Assembly (NCBI RefSeq): GCF_000058485.1 | Contig: NC_008278.1 | Location: forward strand, 4,210,962-4,274,961 | DNA from: Frankia alni ACN14a | Lineage (GTDB): Bacteria; Actinomycetota; Actinomycetes; Frankiales; Frankiaceae | Direction of reading: 5' to 3' | DNA length: 64,000 nt | Translations under genes and position numbers: made by a program | Notes under the pieces: model-generated | Seen by the model: only the letters and a program-made list of their open reading frames with translations | Database searches by the model: none | Told to the model about the DNA's origin: nothing | Shown here: positions 31,245 to 38,962 of the stretch, piece by piece | How positions within the stretch are numbered: position 1 is the first letter of the stretch | Layout: each line of letters starts with the position of its first letter

Positions 31245-32195
31245 CTAGCCACCGGAGGCACGCGTGGGTTCGGCATGCGCGGCCCGGGACCGTTCGCGGT
31301 CCGCCGCGCCCGCGCCCCCGGCGGCGGTCCGGTCCACCTCCTTCGCCCGTGCGCTGGTCCCCCCGGGCAGGCGAGGCTCGCGCACACCTCCCGCCCGTGC
31401 CAGCACCACCCGATGCACGGCCGCGAGCCAGCACGCGCCAAGGAAGGCGCCGCCGATCACGTCGCTGGGATGGTGCATGCCGCGGTAGGTCCGGCAGAAC
31501 CCGACGAGCACCGGCACGGCCACCGCGACAACCACCGACGCGACCAGCACGACCCCGACCCACCACGGCCGAGCCGACGCCGGCTGCCCCCCGCCCCCAC
31601 CTGCGCCCCGACCGACACCGCCCTGGCCGACACCGCCCTGGCCGACACCGCCCTGGCCGACACCGCCCTGGCCGACACCGCCCTGGCCGACGTCGCCGGA
31701 GGCGGCCGATCGGCCAGGGCGGCCGTGCGCGGCGAGCCGGCGCAGCACGAGGGCCAGGCCGCCATACAGGCAGACCGCGGCGGCGGTGTGCCCGGACGGG
31801 AAGCTGGCCAGCGGATCCCCCGGGTCGAGCCGCGGCACCGCGGGGCGCGGCCGGTCCACGAGGGCGTTGGACGCCTCGTAGACGGCGGTCTCCCCCGCGG
31901 TGAGCAGGATGATCCCCGCCGGCAGCCACCAGCGCCGCGTCCACCACCCGGCGGCCGCCGCCAGCACCGCCGTCGCGGCGATGACCGTCCAGGTGTCGGC
32001 GAGGTAGGTCGCATCCGCGGTGAGGCGGACCAGCCCGCCGGTGCGGTGCTCGGCGAGCCAGCGCTCGGCGTCGGTGTCCCAGCCCCGCACCTGGCCAGGC
32101 CCGTGGACGAGAAGAGCACCGGCGCCGGCCAGGATGAGCACAAGCAGCCCCGCCGCCGCCACGAGACGGCCGCCCAGGCCGAGGAAAGATCGCAC
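31245..32195 (-). CDS. PAP2-superfamily membrane phosphatase
   Basis: A 316-residue integral membrane protein with about six spans. The acid-phosphatase motifs are seen as V-D-R-P-R-P (motif 1), F-P-S-G-H-T (motif 2, catalytic His) and R-T-Y-R-G-M-H-H-P-S-D-V-I-G-G (motif 3, His and Asp). The usual lysine of motif 1 (K-x6-R-P) is Asn here. Between motifs 2 and 3 lies an insert with five perfect repeats of G-V-G-Q-G (15 bp, about 31610-31690), in a cytosolic or external loop. Family members dephosphorylate lipid phosphates such as undecaprenyl-PP or phosphatidic acid; the substrate here is unknown. The C-terminal 40 residues are basic and Ala-rich. Confidence 0.85.
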   Translation of the reverse strand: MRSFLGLGGRLVAAAGLLVLILAGAGALLVHGPGQVRGWDTDAERWLAEHRTGGLVRLTADATYLADTWTVIAATAVLAAAAGWWTRRWWLPAGIILLTAGETAVYEASNALVDRPRPAVPRLDPGDPLASFPSGHTAAAVCLYGGLALVLRRLAAHGRPGRSAASGDVGQGGVGQGGVGQGGVGQGGVGQGGVGRGAGGGGGQPASARPWWVGVVLVASVVVAVAVPVLVGFCRTYRGMHHPSDVIGGAFLGACWLAAVHRVVLARAGGVREPRLPGGTSARAKEVDRTAAGGAGAADRERSRAAHAEPTRASGG

Positions 32196-32260
32196 GGATC
32201 AGTTCCTCTCCACAACGAACCCACCGGACACCTGCCACGCCGTGCCACCCTGGCCGGACG

Positions 32261-32450
32261 TGACCCCGCCAGTCGGTGTGCAAGCATCTGGCGGTGCTGG
32301 CGGTGGGTCCGGTGACCACGCGGTGGCGCGGCAGGGAGAAGCCGCACCGCCGCGACGCCGCACCGACGGGCGTGATCGCCGGGCGCTGGATCAGCCCCGG
32401 AGCGCGGGCATGCGCTCACCCGCCTGTCGACGGCACTGGAGTCCGAGCCG
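32261..32450 (+). pseudogene. Remnant of an ArsR-type regulator
   Basis: The frame through 32264 reads P-R-Q-S-V-C-K-H-L-A-V-L-A-V-G-P-V-T-T-R-W-R-G-R-E-K, which matches the recognition helix and wing of ArsR regulators (typically R-Q-A-V-S-K-H-L-A-V-L...G-L-V...R...G-R-E). No N-terminal helices precede it, and the wing is followed by non-ArsR sequence. ArsR genes often sit just upstream of AHSA1/SRPBCC genes with overlapping ends, as would be the case here. I read this as a degraded partner. Confidence 0.55.
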
Positions 32451-33023
32451 ATGAGCAGCACCGAGTTCGTGTACACCACCTACATCCGCACCACTCCACC
32501 GGGCCTGTGGCAGGCACTGACCGATCCCGCCATCACGCTGCGCTACTGGGGGGCGACCCTGGAGTCGGACTGGCAGGTCGGCTCACCGGTCGTCTGGCGC
32601 CAGAGCGGGGTGACGATCGCCGATCCGGAGCAGGTCGTCCTCGCGGCCGATCCTCCACGGCGGCTCGCCTACACCTGGCACACCTTCACCCCCGAGCTCG
32701 CCGCCGCGTTCGGGTTCGCGGACGAGTTCCTGGCCACCGTGCGCGCCGAGCGCCGCTCCAGGGTCGTGTTCGACCTCGAGCCGGTCGGCGGGACGGTGAG
32801 GCTCACCGTCGTCCACACCGACTTCGACCCCGGCAGCACGGTCCTGGAGGCGATCAGCGGCGGGTGGCCGGCGATCCTGTCGAACCTCAAGACGCTGCTG
32901 GAGACCGGGCAGACCCTGCCCATCGAGGACCAAGCGGCCCAGGACCAACTCGCCCAGGACCGGGCGACCCAGGAGCAGACGGCTCAGCAGCAACCGGCCG
33001 GGGAGCCGCCCGCCGCGCACTGA
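32451..33023 (+). CDS. AHSA1/SRPBCC-type protein, orphan partner of a decayed ArsR
   Basis: A 190-residue SRPBCC protein of the activator-of-Hsp90-like (AHSA1) group. F-V-Y-T-T-Y-I-R-T-T-P-P-G-L-W-Q-A-L-T-D-P is the first strand and helix, R-Y-W-G follows, and G-G-W-P-A-I-L-S-N-L-K-T-L-L-E-T-G is the long C-terminal helix. After residue 160 comes a Gln/Asp/Ala-rich tail. Such proteins bind hydrophobic ligands and are usually encoded with an ArsR regulator; here only a remnant of that regulator remains, directly upstream. Function is not known. Confidence 0.85.
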   Translation: MSSTEFVYTTYIRTTPPGLWQALTDPAITLRYWGATLESDWQVGSPVVWRQSGVTIADPEQVVLAADPPRRLAYTWHTFTPELAAAFGFADEFLATVRAERRSRVVFDLEPVGGTVRLTVVHTDFDPGSTVLEAISGGWPAILSNLKTLLETGQTLPIEDQAAQDQLAQDRATQEQTAQQQPAGEPPAAH

Positions 33024-33275
33024 CACCACCACTCCAGCCTGCGACCGTGCGGATCACCGGTCGCGCAGCGTGCGGCAGTACTCGAACCCGGCACGCAGCG
33101 CCTCGTGACCCGCGTCGTCGGCGGTGACTGCTCCATCTCGTCCTGGCGGGTGACCTGGACCGCCCTGGCCATGATCGACGACCTGGAGTATGCCGTTTGA
33201 CCTGCGCCGCCGCGCGGATCGGGCCGGCGGAAAACGGGTTGCGGTCCCGGGACGTCGCGCCTAGAACTCCGAATC

Positions 33276-34094
33276 ATGAGCGAGCAGCACGTGACCGAGC
33301 AGCACGTGACCGAGCAGCACGTGACCGAGCAGCACGTGGCCGAGCAGCGCCTGCCCGGGGGCCGGCATGTCGGGGGCGTCCGCATCGGCGACACCGTGCA
33401 CCGCCCCGCCAGCCCCTGGACCCCGGCGGTGCACGAGCTGCTGCGCCACCTCGACGCGGTCGGATTCACCGGTGCGCCGCGGGTGCTCGGCTTCGACGAG
33501 CGGGGCCGCGAGGTGCTGTCCTGGCTGGACGGCGACACGATCGGCGAACGGCGGCCGTGGCCCTCGTGGGCGTTCTCCGACGAGGCGTTGGAGCAGGTCG
33601 GGGCGTGGCTGCGCCGGCTGCACGACGTCACCGCCGGCTGGGAGCCGCCGCCCGGCGCCGTCTGGCTGTCCGGGCGGCCGTGGCAGCCGGGGCTGGTCGT
33701 CGGCCACCACGACGCCTCGCCGTTCAACGCGGTGTGGGACGCGGGCGTCGGCCGGCTCGTCGGGTTCGTCGACTGGGACACGGCCGGGCCGTCGTCCCGC
33801 GAACTCGACCTCGCCTTCACCGCGTTGACCTGGGTGCCGCTGCACGCCCGCGCCGTCGTCGAAGCACAGGGCTTCACCGCCTTCGACGACCGGCCCCGCC
33901 GGCTGCGCCTGCTGCTGGACGCCTACGGCTACGAGGGTGACCGCGCCGCCTTCGGCCCCGCCGTCGCCGCCCGGGCCCGGCTCAACGCCGCGGTCATCGC
34001 CCGGCTGGGCATCGACGCGCTGCGGCCCATCGCCGCCGACTTCGAGCAGGCCGCCCGCGAGATCGAGGCCCTGCCGTCCACCTTCTGGACCTGA
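33276..34094 (+). CDS. Aminoglycoside-phosphotransferase (APH)-fold kinase
   Basis: A 272-residue protein. The catalytic loop is G-H-H-D-A-S-P-F-N-A-V-W-D (H-x-D-x4-N), and the metal motif is G-F-V-D-W-D-T-A-G-P (D-F/W-D analogue). The N-terminal lobe is short, with few clear nucleotide-binding residues, so activity is not certain. APH-fold proteins phosphorylate antibiotics, choline, sugars or amino sugars; no substrate can be named. The first 20 residues are a run of V-T-E-Q-H repeats coded by four perfect 15-bp copies (33279-33340), which would form a charged leader. No neighbour indicates a pathway. Confidence 0.8.
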   Translation: MSEQHVTEQHVTEQHVTEQHVAEQRLPGGRHVGGVRIGDTVHRPASPWTPAVHELLRHLDAVGFTGAPRVLGFDERGREVLSWLDGDTIGERRPWPSWAFSDEALEQVGAWLRRLHDVTAGWEPPPGAVWLSGRPWQPGLVVGHHDASPFNAVWDAGVGRLVGFVDWDTAGPSSRELDLAFTALTWVPLHARAVVEAQGFTAFDDRPRRLRLLLDAYGYEGDRAAFGPAVAARARLNAAVIARLGIDALRPIAADFEQAAREIEALPSTFWT

Positions 34095-34110
34095 CCGCTG
34101 CCCGGCCCGA

Positions 34111-34196
34111 GCCTGACGGCTGCGCGAGCTGAGGCCTGACGGCTGCGCGAGCTGAGGCCTGACGGCTGCGCGAGTTGAGGCCTGACGGCTGCGCGA
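34111..34196. repeat. Four tandem copies of a 23-bp unit after the APH gene
   Basis: Units beginning GCCTGACGGCTGCGCGAG start at 34111, 34134, 34157 and 34180, the last slightly truncated. They follow the APH gene stop and precede the electron-transfer operon. The period is not a multiple of three and no gene spans it. I see no spacer-like variation, so it is not a CRISPR array. Confidence 0.8.
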
Positions 34197-34310
34197 CAGC
34201 GGACCCTGGGCCTGCGCTCAGGCGGCGCACAGCCACCCCACAGCCTCGGCTCGCACTCTCATCACCAATCGGCGTTCCGCCCACGGAGCGCGGCCGGTGA
34301 GAGGGAGACG

Positions 34311-34700
34311 ATGGCCACACGCGAACAGGGGATCCGACGGGTGGGTCCGGTCACGACCGGACTGGTCGCCGTTGCGGCCGCCGGCGTCATCGGGTTCGGC
34401 GTCCTCGCCCACGAGCACACCGCCGCCGCGGACGACGACACCCCCACCGCCGCAACCGGCGGAACCACCACCTCGGGCAGCACCGGCACCACCTCGGGAA
34501 CCGCCGGTGCCACCTCGGGCAGCACCGGCGCCACTTCGGGAAGCGCTGGCAGCACCGGCAGCACCGACTCATCGGGAAGCACGAGTTCGTCGGGCAGCAC
34601 CAGCTCGTCGGGCAGCACCAGCCTGGGATCCTCGTCGTCGAGCGGGTCGTCGCTCTGGAGCGCCGACGGCCAGGCGCACGCCACCACCGGCGGTTCCTGA
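34311..34700 (+). CDS. Membrane-anchored Ser/Thr/Gly-rich protein, first gene of the ApbE operon
   Basis: A 129-residue protein. Residues 12-33 are hydrophobic (T-T-G-L-V-A-V-A-A-A-G-V-I-G-F-G-V-L-A) and form a signal anchor. The rest, presumably outside, is a low-complexity run of Ser, Thr, Gly and Ala, with S-G-S-T-G-A-T-S-G and T-A-G-A-T. ApbE attaches FMN to a Ser/Thr in a [ST]-G-A-T-type motif of target proteins, and the ApbE gene starts 1 bp after this stop. An ApbE target role is therefore conceivable, but the motif lacks the usual upstream Asp and the composition makes chance matches likely. The FMN-binding domain normally found in such operons is absent. Confidence 0.7.
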   Translation: MATREQGIRRVGPVTTGLVAVAAAGVIGFGVLAHEHTAAADDDTPTAATGGTTTSGSTGTTSGTAGATSGSTGATSGSAGSTGSTDSSGSTSSSGSTSSSGSTSLGSSSSSGSSLWSADGQAHATTGGS

Positions 34701-34701
34701 C

Positions 34702-35814
34702 ATGACCGCGACCACGAGATCCCGCCGCGGCGCGGCACAGAGCCCCACCCAGTCCGAGCCGGCCTCGGCCGCGTGGCCGGTCTGGAGCACCACCGCGCAG
34801 GTCGTGGTGACCGACCCGGACCACCTCGACGACGCCCGGCGGCTCGTCACCGACCAGCTCACGGCCGTCGACGCCGTGGCCAGCCGCTTCCGCGCCGACG
34901 CGGAGATCGTCCGGCTCGACGCCGCCGACGGAGCGCCGCAGCAGGTCAGTCCCCTGCTCGCCGAGCTGATCGGCGTGGCGCTGGACGCCGCCCGCCAGAC
35001 CGGCGGGGCCGTCGACCCCACCGTGGGCGGCCCACTGGCCGACCTCGGCTACGACCGGGACATCGCCCTTCTCGCGGCCGGCGGACCGCCCGTGCGGGTG
35101 GTGCGCCGAGCGGCGCCTGGCTGGCAGCGGGTCCGCCTGACCGGGCGGCTGCTGACCCTGCCCGCCGACGTCCAGCTCGACCTCGGCGCGACGGCGAAGG
35201 CGCACACCGCCGACCGCTGCGCCGCGCTGGTCGCCGAGCGGCTGGGCACGGGCGTCCTGGTCAGCCTGGGCGGGGACATCGCCACCGCGGGACCGCCGCC
35301 GGCGGGCGGCTGGCGGGTCCGGGTGCTGGACCAGCCGGGCGAGCCAACGTGCACGGTCGGCCTGCCGCCCGGGACCGCGCTCGCGACGTCGAGCACGCTC
35401 GGGCGGCGCTGGCAGCGCGGGCACCGGCTGCTGCACCACGTGCTGGACCCGCGTACCTGCCAACCGGCGCCGGCGGTGTGGCGAACCGTCACCGTGGCCG
35501 CCGCGAGCTGCCTGGCGGCGAACACGGCGAGCACGGCGGCGATCGTGCGCGGTGCGGCGGCGCTCGAGGCGCTGCGCCGCGACGGGCTTGCCAGCCGGCT
35601 GGTCGACGCGGCCGGCACGGTGGTCACCGTGGCCGGCTGGCCGTCCCCGCCGGAACACGGCTGGCCGTCCCTGCCGGAACACGGCTGGCCGTCCCTGCGG
35701 GAACAGTCGACGCGGCCCGCGGTCGTTTCCGGGCTGGCGACGGCCGCCGACCGAGGCTCGGCGGTGACGCGATCGGCGACGCCCGGACCGCGGGACGCCG
35801 GGACCGCCCGATGA
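34702..35814 (+). CDS. apbE: ApbE-family FAD:protein FMN transferase
   Basis: A 370-residue protein (residues 1-25 polar). ApbE transfers FMN from FAD to Ser/Thr of extracytosolic redox proteins and needs Mg. Motifs: D-P-T-V-G-G-P-L near residue 100, the Q-L-D-L-G-A-T-A-K-A-H-T-A-D core, V-S-L-G-G-D-I, and H-H-V-L-D-P-R-T-C-Q-P near 250. The last metal position is A-N-T-A-S-T-A, with Asn where the ApbE consensus has Asp. Residues 315-335 are three copies of an E-H-G-W-P-S-L repeat, a Trp-containing tandem repeat outside the domain. No Tat or Sec signal is obvious. Coupled to the next gene by an ATGA overlap. Confidence 0.9.
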   Translation: MTATTRSRRGAAQSPTQSEPASAAWPVWSTTAQVVVTDPDHLDDARRLVTDQLTAVDAVASRFRADAEIVRLDAADGAPQQVSPLLAELIGVALDAARQTGGAVDPTVGGPLADLGYDRDIALLAAGGPPVRVVRRAAPGWQRVRLTGRLLTLPADVQLDLGATAKAHTADRCAALVAERLGTGVLVSLGGDIATAGPPPAGGWRVRVLDQPGEPTCTVGLPPGTALATSSTLGRRWQRGHRLLHHVLDPRTCQPAPAVWRTVTVAAASCLAANTASTAAIVRGAAALEALRRDGLASRLVDAAGTVVTVAGWPSPPEHGWPSLPEHGWPSLREQSTRPAVVSGLATAADRGSAVTRSATPGPRDAGTAR

Positions 35815-36500
35815 CCACCGACACGCTCTGGTACACCGCCCGGGGCAGCGGCACCGTGGCGCTGCTGCTGCTCACGCTGACGGTCGTCCTCGGCGTGGTG
35901 GCCCGCTCGGGCCGGGGTCTGGCGGGCCTGCCGGGCTTCGCCGTCGCCGCCGTGCACCGCAGCGCGGGCCTGCTCGCGGTCGTGTTCGTCACCCTCCACG
36001 TCGTGACCCTGCTGCTCGACCCGTACGCGCGACTCGCCCTGCCCGACGTGGTCCTCCCCTTCGGCCCGGGATACCGCCCGCTGTGGGTCGGCCTGGGGAC
36101 GGTGGCCCTCGACCTGCTGGCAGCCGTGATGCTGACCAGCGCGCTGCGCCGGCGCGTCGGCGCCCGGATCTGGCGCACGGTGCACTGGGCCGCGTACGGC
36201 GCGTGGCCGGTGGCCGTGGCGCACGGCCTCGGCGCCGGCAGCGACACCGGCACGCCGTGGTTGTGGGCGGTGGCCGTCGGCTGCGTGCTCGCCGTCGCCG
36301 GCGCGGCGAGCTGGCGCCTGTCGGCCGGGTTCGCCACGCGCGGCCGGCCCCGGCCGCCGTCACCGCCCCGGCCCCGGCCGGGCGGGGTCGATGCCTCCCC
36401 CCTGCGGGCCATGCGCACCGTTCCCGCCGTCGTCCCCGCCGTCGTCCCCGCCGCCGGGGACAGCCCCACCGCAGCCGCCGACCGATCGGACCCGCGATGA
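35811..36500 (+). CDS. Ferric-reductase-like transmembrane protein
   Basis: A 229-residue membrane protein with about six spans. Histidines in A-V-H-R-S-A-G, T-L-H-V-V, T-V-H-W-A-A-Y and V-A-H-G-L-G can ligate two b-hemes as in the FRD/MsrQ superfamily, which passes electrons across the membrane. The C-terminal 55 residues are Pro/Arg/Ala-rich. It lies between apbE and the NuoF-like gene with 4-bp overlaps at both ends, so it is likely part of a system moving electrons from an NAD(P)H or ferredoxin input to a flavinylated acceptor outside. The direction is not shown by the sequence. Confidence 0.85.
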   Translation: MTTDTLWYTARGSGTVALLLLTLTVVLGVVARSGRGLAGLPGFAVAAVHRSAGLLAVVFVTLHVVTLLLDPYARLALPDVVLPFGPGYRPLWVGLGTVALDLLAAVMLTSALRRRVGARIWRTVHWAAYGAWPVAVAHGLGAGSDTGTPWLWAVAVGCVLAVAGAASWRLSAGFATRGRPRPPSPPRPRPGGVDASPLRAMRTVPAVVPAVVPAAGDSPTAAADRSDPR

Positions 36501-37915
36501 CCGTCGAACACACTGTTGAGCCCTGGCCCGCCGGCGCCCACCCGGTCCGCGGTGTCGGCGGGCAGGCCGCCGAGCGACTGCTGGCCCTCGCCGCCCCCGA
36601 CCTGCTCGGTCACCACCGCCGCTGCGGACCGCTGCCCTGGCGCGGCCCCGGCGGACGCCTGCTGGGCGAGATCCACGACGCGGGGCTGACCGGACGGGGC
36701 GGCGCGGCGTTCCCGACCTGGCAGAAGCTCGCCGCCGCCGCGCAGGCCGCATGCCCGCCCGGCGCGGACCGCCGCGGGCGGCGCCGCACAGGCACAGGCA
36801 CAGACGCGGGCACGGGCGCGGGCGCCGGCGCCGGCGGGGGCGGGGGCGGCGGTCGACCGCGGCCGGGCGGCATGCCCGTCGTCGTCGCGAACGCCGCCGA
36901 GGGTGAACCCGAGAGCGCGAAGGACGCGACCCTGCTCGCCGTCGCCCCGCACCTCGTCCTCGACGGCGTGCAGCTCGCCGCCGAGGCGGTCGGCGCCGCG
37001 GACGCCTTCGTCTACGTCAAGGCCGGCAGCGCCGCCGCGGCGGCCGTGCGGCAGGCGGTGGCCGAACGGCGGGCCGCCGGCTGGGACCGCTGCGGCATCG
37101 AGGTTCGCGAGGCCCCCGCGACGTTCCTCGCCGGAGAGGCGTCCGCGGTCGTCGCCGCGCTCGACGGGGCCGCGGCCCGACCTCGCGCGCACTGGCGACC
37201 GCTGGCCGACGCCGGCCTGCGCGGGCGCCCGACGCTGGTGCACAACGTCGAGACCCTCGCCCACCTGGCGACGATCGCCCGCTGGGGCGCTCCCTGGTTC
37301 CGCTCCGTCGGGACCGCCGACGAGCCCGGCACGCTGCTGGTCACGGTGACGGGAGCGGTCGCCGGGCCGGGGGTCGTCGAGGTGCCCTGCGGAACCCCTC
37401 TCGGCGCTCTCGTCGGGTCCCGCGGCGGCGCGGTCGAGCCGGTGGGTGCCGTGCGGGTCGGCGGGTACGCCGGCACCTGGCTGCCCGGTGCCGTGGCTGC
37501 GGCGGTGCCGATGTCGCGGGAGGGCCTGGCGTCCTGGGGCGCCACGCCGGGTCCGGGGATCGTCTCCGTCCTGCCCGCCCACGCCTGCGGGCTGGCCGAG
37601 ACCGCCCGCATCGTCGCCTACCTGGCCGGGCAGAACGCCGGCCAGTGCGGCCCGTGCGTCAGCGGGCTGCCGCAGCTCGCCCGGTCGGTGGCCGGCGTGG
37701 CCGGGATCGCCGGCCGGGACACGGCGCCGGACGGGGAGAACCCGACCCAGGCGGCGAGCCGGGCGTTACGCCTGGCTGCCCTGGTCGCCGGCCGCGGCGC
37801 CTGTCACCACCCCGACGGCGTGGCGCGCCTCGTGCACAGCGCGCTGCGAACGTTCGCCGCCGACATCCGCGCGCACGCCCAGGGCCACTGCCTCGGCTCG
37901 GCCCACCCGAGCTGA
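36497..37915 (+). CDS. NuoF-like NADH dehydrogenase (FMN/4Fe-4S) subunit
   Basis: A 472-residue protein resembling the NADH-binding subunit of complex I. G-L-T-G-R-G-G-A-A-F-P-T-W-Q-K is the FMN-binding loop, A-N-A-A-E-G-E-P-E-S-A-K-D is the NADH/FMN region, and V-H-N-V-E-T-L-A-H follows. The iron-sulfur part has C-G-P-C-V-S-G, A-C-H-H and an H-A-C-G-L motif, so a cluster is possible. A Gly/Thr/Ala-rich repeat (about residues 95-120) has been inserted between the FMN loop and the NAD region. It starts inside the stop of the ferric-reductase-like gene and probably supplies electrons from NADH. Confidence 0.85.
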   Translation: MTVEHTVEPWPAGAHPVRGVGGQAAERLLALAAPDLLGHHRRCGPLPWRGPGGRLLGEIHDAGLTGRGGAAFPTWQKLAAAAQAACPPGADRRGRRRTGTGTDAGTGAGAGAGGGGGGGRPRPGGMPVVVANAAEGEPESAKDATLLAVAPHLVLDGVQLAAEAVGAADAFVYVKAGSAAAAAVRQAVAERRAAGWDRCGIEVREAPATFLAGEASAVVAALDGAAARPRAHWRPLADAGLRGRPTLVHNVETLAHLATIARWGAPWFRSVGTADEPGTLLVTVTGAVAGPGVVEVPCGTPLGALVGSRGGAVEPVGAVRVGGYAGTWLPGAVAAAVPMSREGLASWGATPGPGIVSVLPAHACGLAETARIVAYLAGQNAGQCGPCVSGLPQLARSVAGVAGIAGRDTAPDGENPTQAASRALRLAALVAGRGACHHPDGVARLVHSALRTFAADIRAHAQGHCLGSAHPS

Positions 37916-37954
37916 CCGGCGACCGACCCGCGACCGAGCACAGGAGGACCCATC

Positions 37955-38275
37955 ATGCCCGGCCTACCGCAACGGCGACGGACCAACCCGACCGGCGCCC
38001 CGAACGCTCACCCGGACTCCCCTGCGACCGGCGGCGGGCCCGCGGTCGGCCCGGCGCGGCTGTGGATCGACTGGACGGCCTGCGACGCCCGCGGCTGGTG
38101 CGCCGAGCTGCTCCCGGAACTGCTCACCCGCGATCCCGACGGCTACCCCCTGGCCCACGCCCCCGGCGCCGAGACCACCCGGACCATCACGGTCCCCGCG
38201 CCGCTCGCCGGCCACGCCCGCCGCGCCGCCGACGCCTGCCCCCGCCTCGCCCTGCGCCTGCTGCCCGACGGATGA
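37955..38275 (+). CDS. Single-cluster ferredoxin
   Basis: A 106-residue protein. After a 38-residue polar leader come W-I-D-W-T-A-C-D-A-R-G-W-C-A-E-L-L-P-E-L and a later A-D-A-C-P-R-L-A-L. This gives three cysteines in the spacing of the actinobacterial 3Fe-4S/4Fe-4S ferredoxins that serve P450s and dehydrogenases. D-P-D-G-Y-P-L sits between them, as usual for this family. It is 39 bp downstream of the NuoF-like gene and is likely its electron acceptor or donor. The cluster type cannot be read from sequence alone. Confidence 0.85.
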   Translation: MPGLPQRRRTNPTGAPNAHPDSPATGGGPAVGPARLWIDWTACDARGWCAELLPELLTRDPDGYPLAHAPGAETTRTITVPAPLAGHARRAADACPRLALRLLPDG

Positions 38276-38409
38276 ACGCGAGCGCGCGGGCGAGCACGCC
38301 GTCGCATCAGGGATAATTCTCGAGAATCTCCGTGTGAGAGAACGGGATTGCGGGGTACAGCAACGTCACGACAGTACCGGCCGACGACCGAAGGAGAAGA
38401 GGAGTTCCC

Positions 38410-38850
38410 ATGACGAGGCCCAACACGGTGCACGATGCCGGTACCGAGCAGATTCCCGCCAACCCGCCTGCCGACCGGCCCTACGGCCAGCCCTACCGCG
38501 AGCCGTACCCGCCCCAGAACTCGCCGCAGTACGGCGGCTACGGCACCCGGGATAACGACCAGACCGGCTATCTTCCGTACCCGGACAATGGCCAGGCGCA
38601 GATGCAGTACGGCTACCAGTCGCAGCCCGTCGGGCCGCGCCCGGAATCGTCGGGGACACGGGCGCTGTGGATTCTCGCCTTCGTTTTCTCGGCGGTGGCG
38701 CTGTTCGTGCCGTTCGTCGGTTTCGCCGCCATCGCCTGCGGCGCCGTGGCCTGGGGCAAGGGCAGCCGGCGAGGTAAGCTCGCGACCTTTGTCGCCATCG
38801 CGGCCACCGTCGTCGGCTGGGTCCTCAGCATCCTTATCTACACCTCCTGA
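38410..38850 (+). CDS. DUF4190-like membrane protein with Tyr/Pro/Gln-rich N-terminus
   Basis: A 146-residue protein. Residues 1-75 are rich in Pro, Tyr, Gln and Gly (P-Y-G-Q-P-Y, P-Q-Y-G-G-Y) and disordered. Two hydrophobic segments follow, W-I-L-A-F-V-F-S-A-V-A-L-F-V-P-F-V-G-F and F-V-A-I-A-A-T-V-V-G-W-V-L-S-I-L, with G-A-V-A-W-G-K-G-S-R-R-G-K between them, matching the DUF4190-type two-span domain. The ATG has GAAGGAGAAGAGGAG upstream, a strong Shine-Dalgarno. Function is unknown. It converges on the large TIR protein gene. Confidence 0.75.
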   Translation: MTRPNTVHDAGTEQIPANPPADRPYGQPYREPYPPQNSPQYGGYGTRDNDQTGYLPYPDNGQAQMQYGYQSQPVGPRPESSGTRALWILAFVFSAVALFVPFVGFAAIACGAVAWGKGSRRGKLATFVAIAATVVGWVLSILIYTS

Positions 38851-38962
38851 CCGACGCCGCGCCGTCCAGAGCACTGCCGGACGGCTGAAGCAGGGTCTCG
38901 CTGCACCCGCGGCGGGCCCTGCTCGGTTGCGACGTCGCACACATCAACCGCCGGCAGTCGGC

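Noticed and set aside
33054-33200. Minus-strand piece ending A-G-H-E-A-L-R-A-G-F-E-Y-C-R-T-L-R-D-R
   Set aside because: The end looks like protein, but no plausible start or upstream domain was found, and it has no recognisable family; possibly a gene remnant.
31610-34196. Repeats in 31610-31690, 33279-33340 and 34111-34196 as a CRISPR array
   Set aside because: Units of 15-23 bp are directly tandem with no spacers, and two of the three are inside coding genes.
35811-36500. Considering the ferric-reductase-like gene as a cytochrome b561 or MsrQ for methionine-sulfoxide repair
   Set aside because: No MsrP gene is nearby and the neighbours are NuoF-like, ApbE and ferredoxin, so a general electron-transfer role fits better; the exact type stays open.
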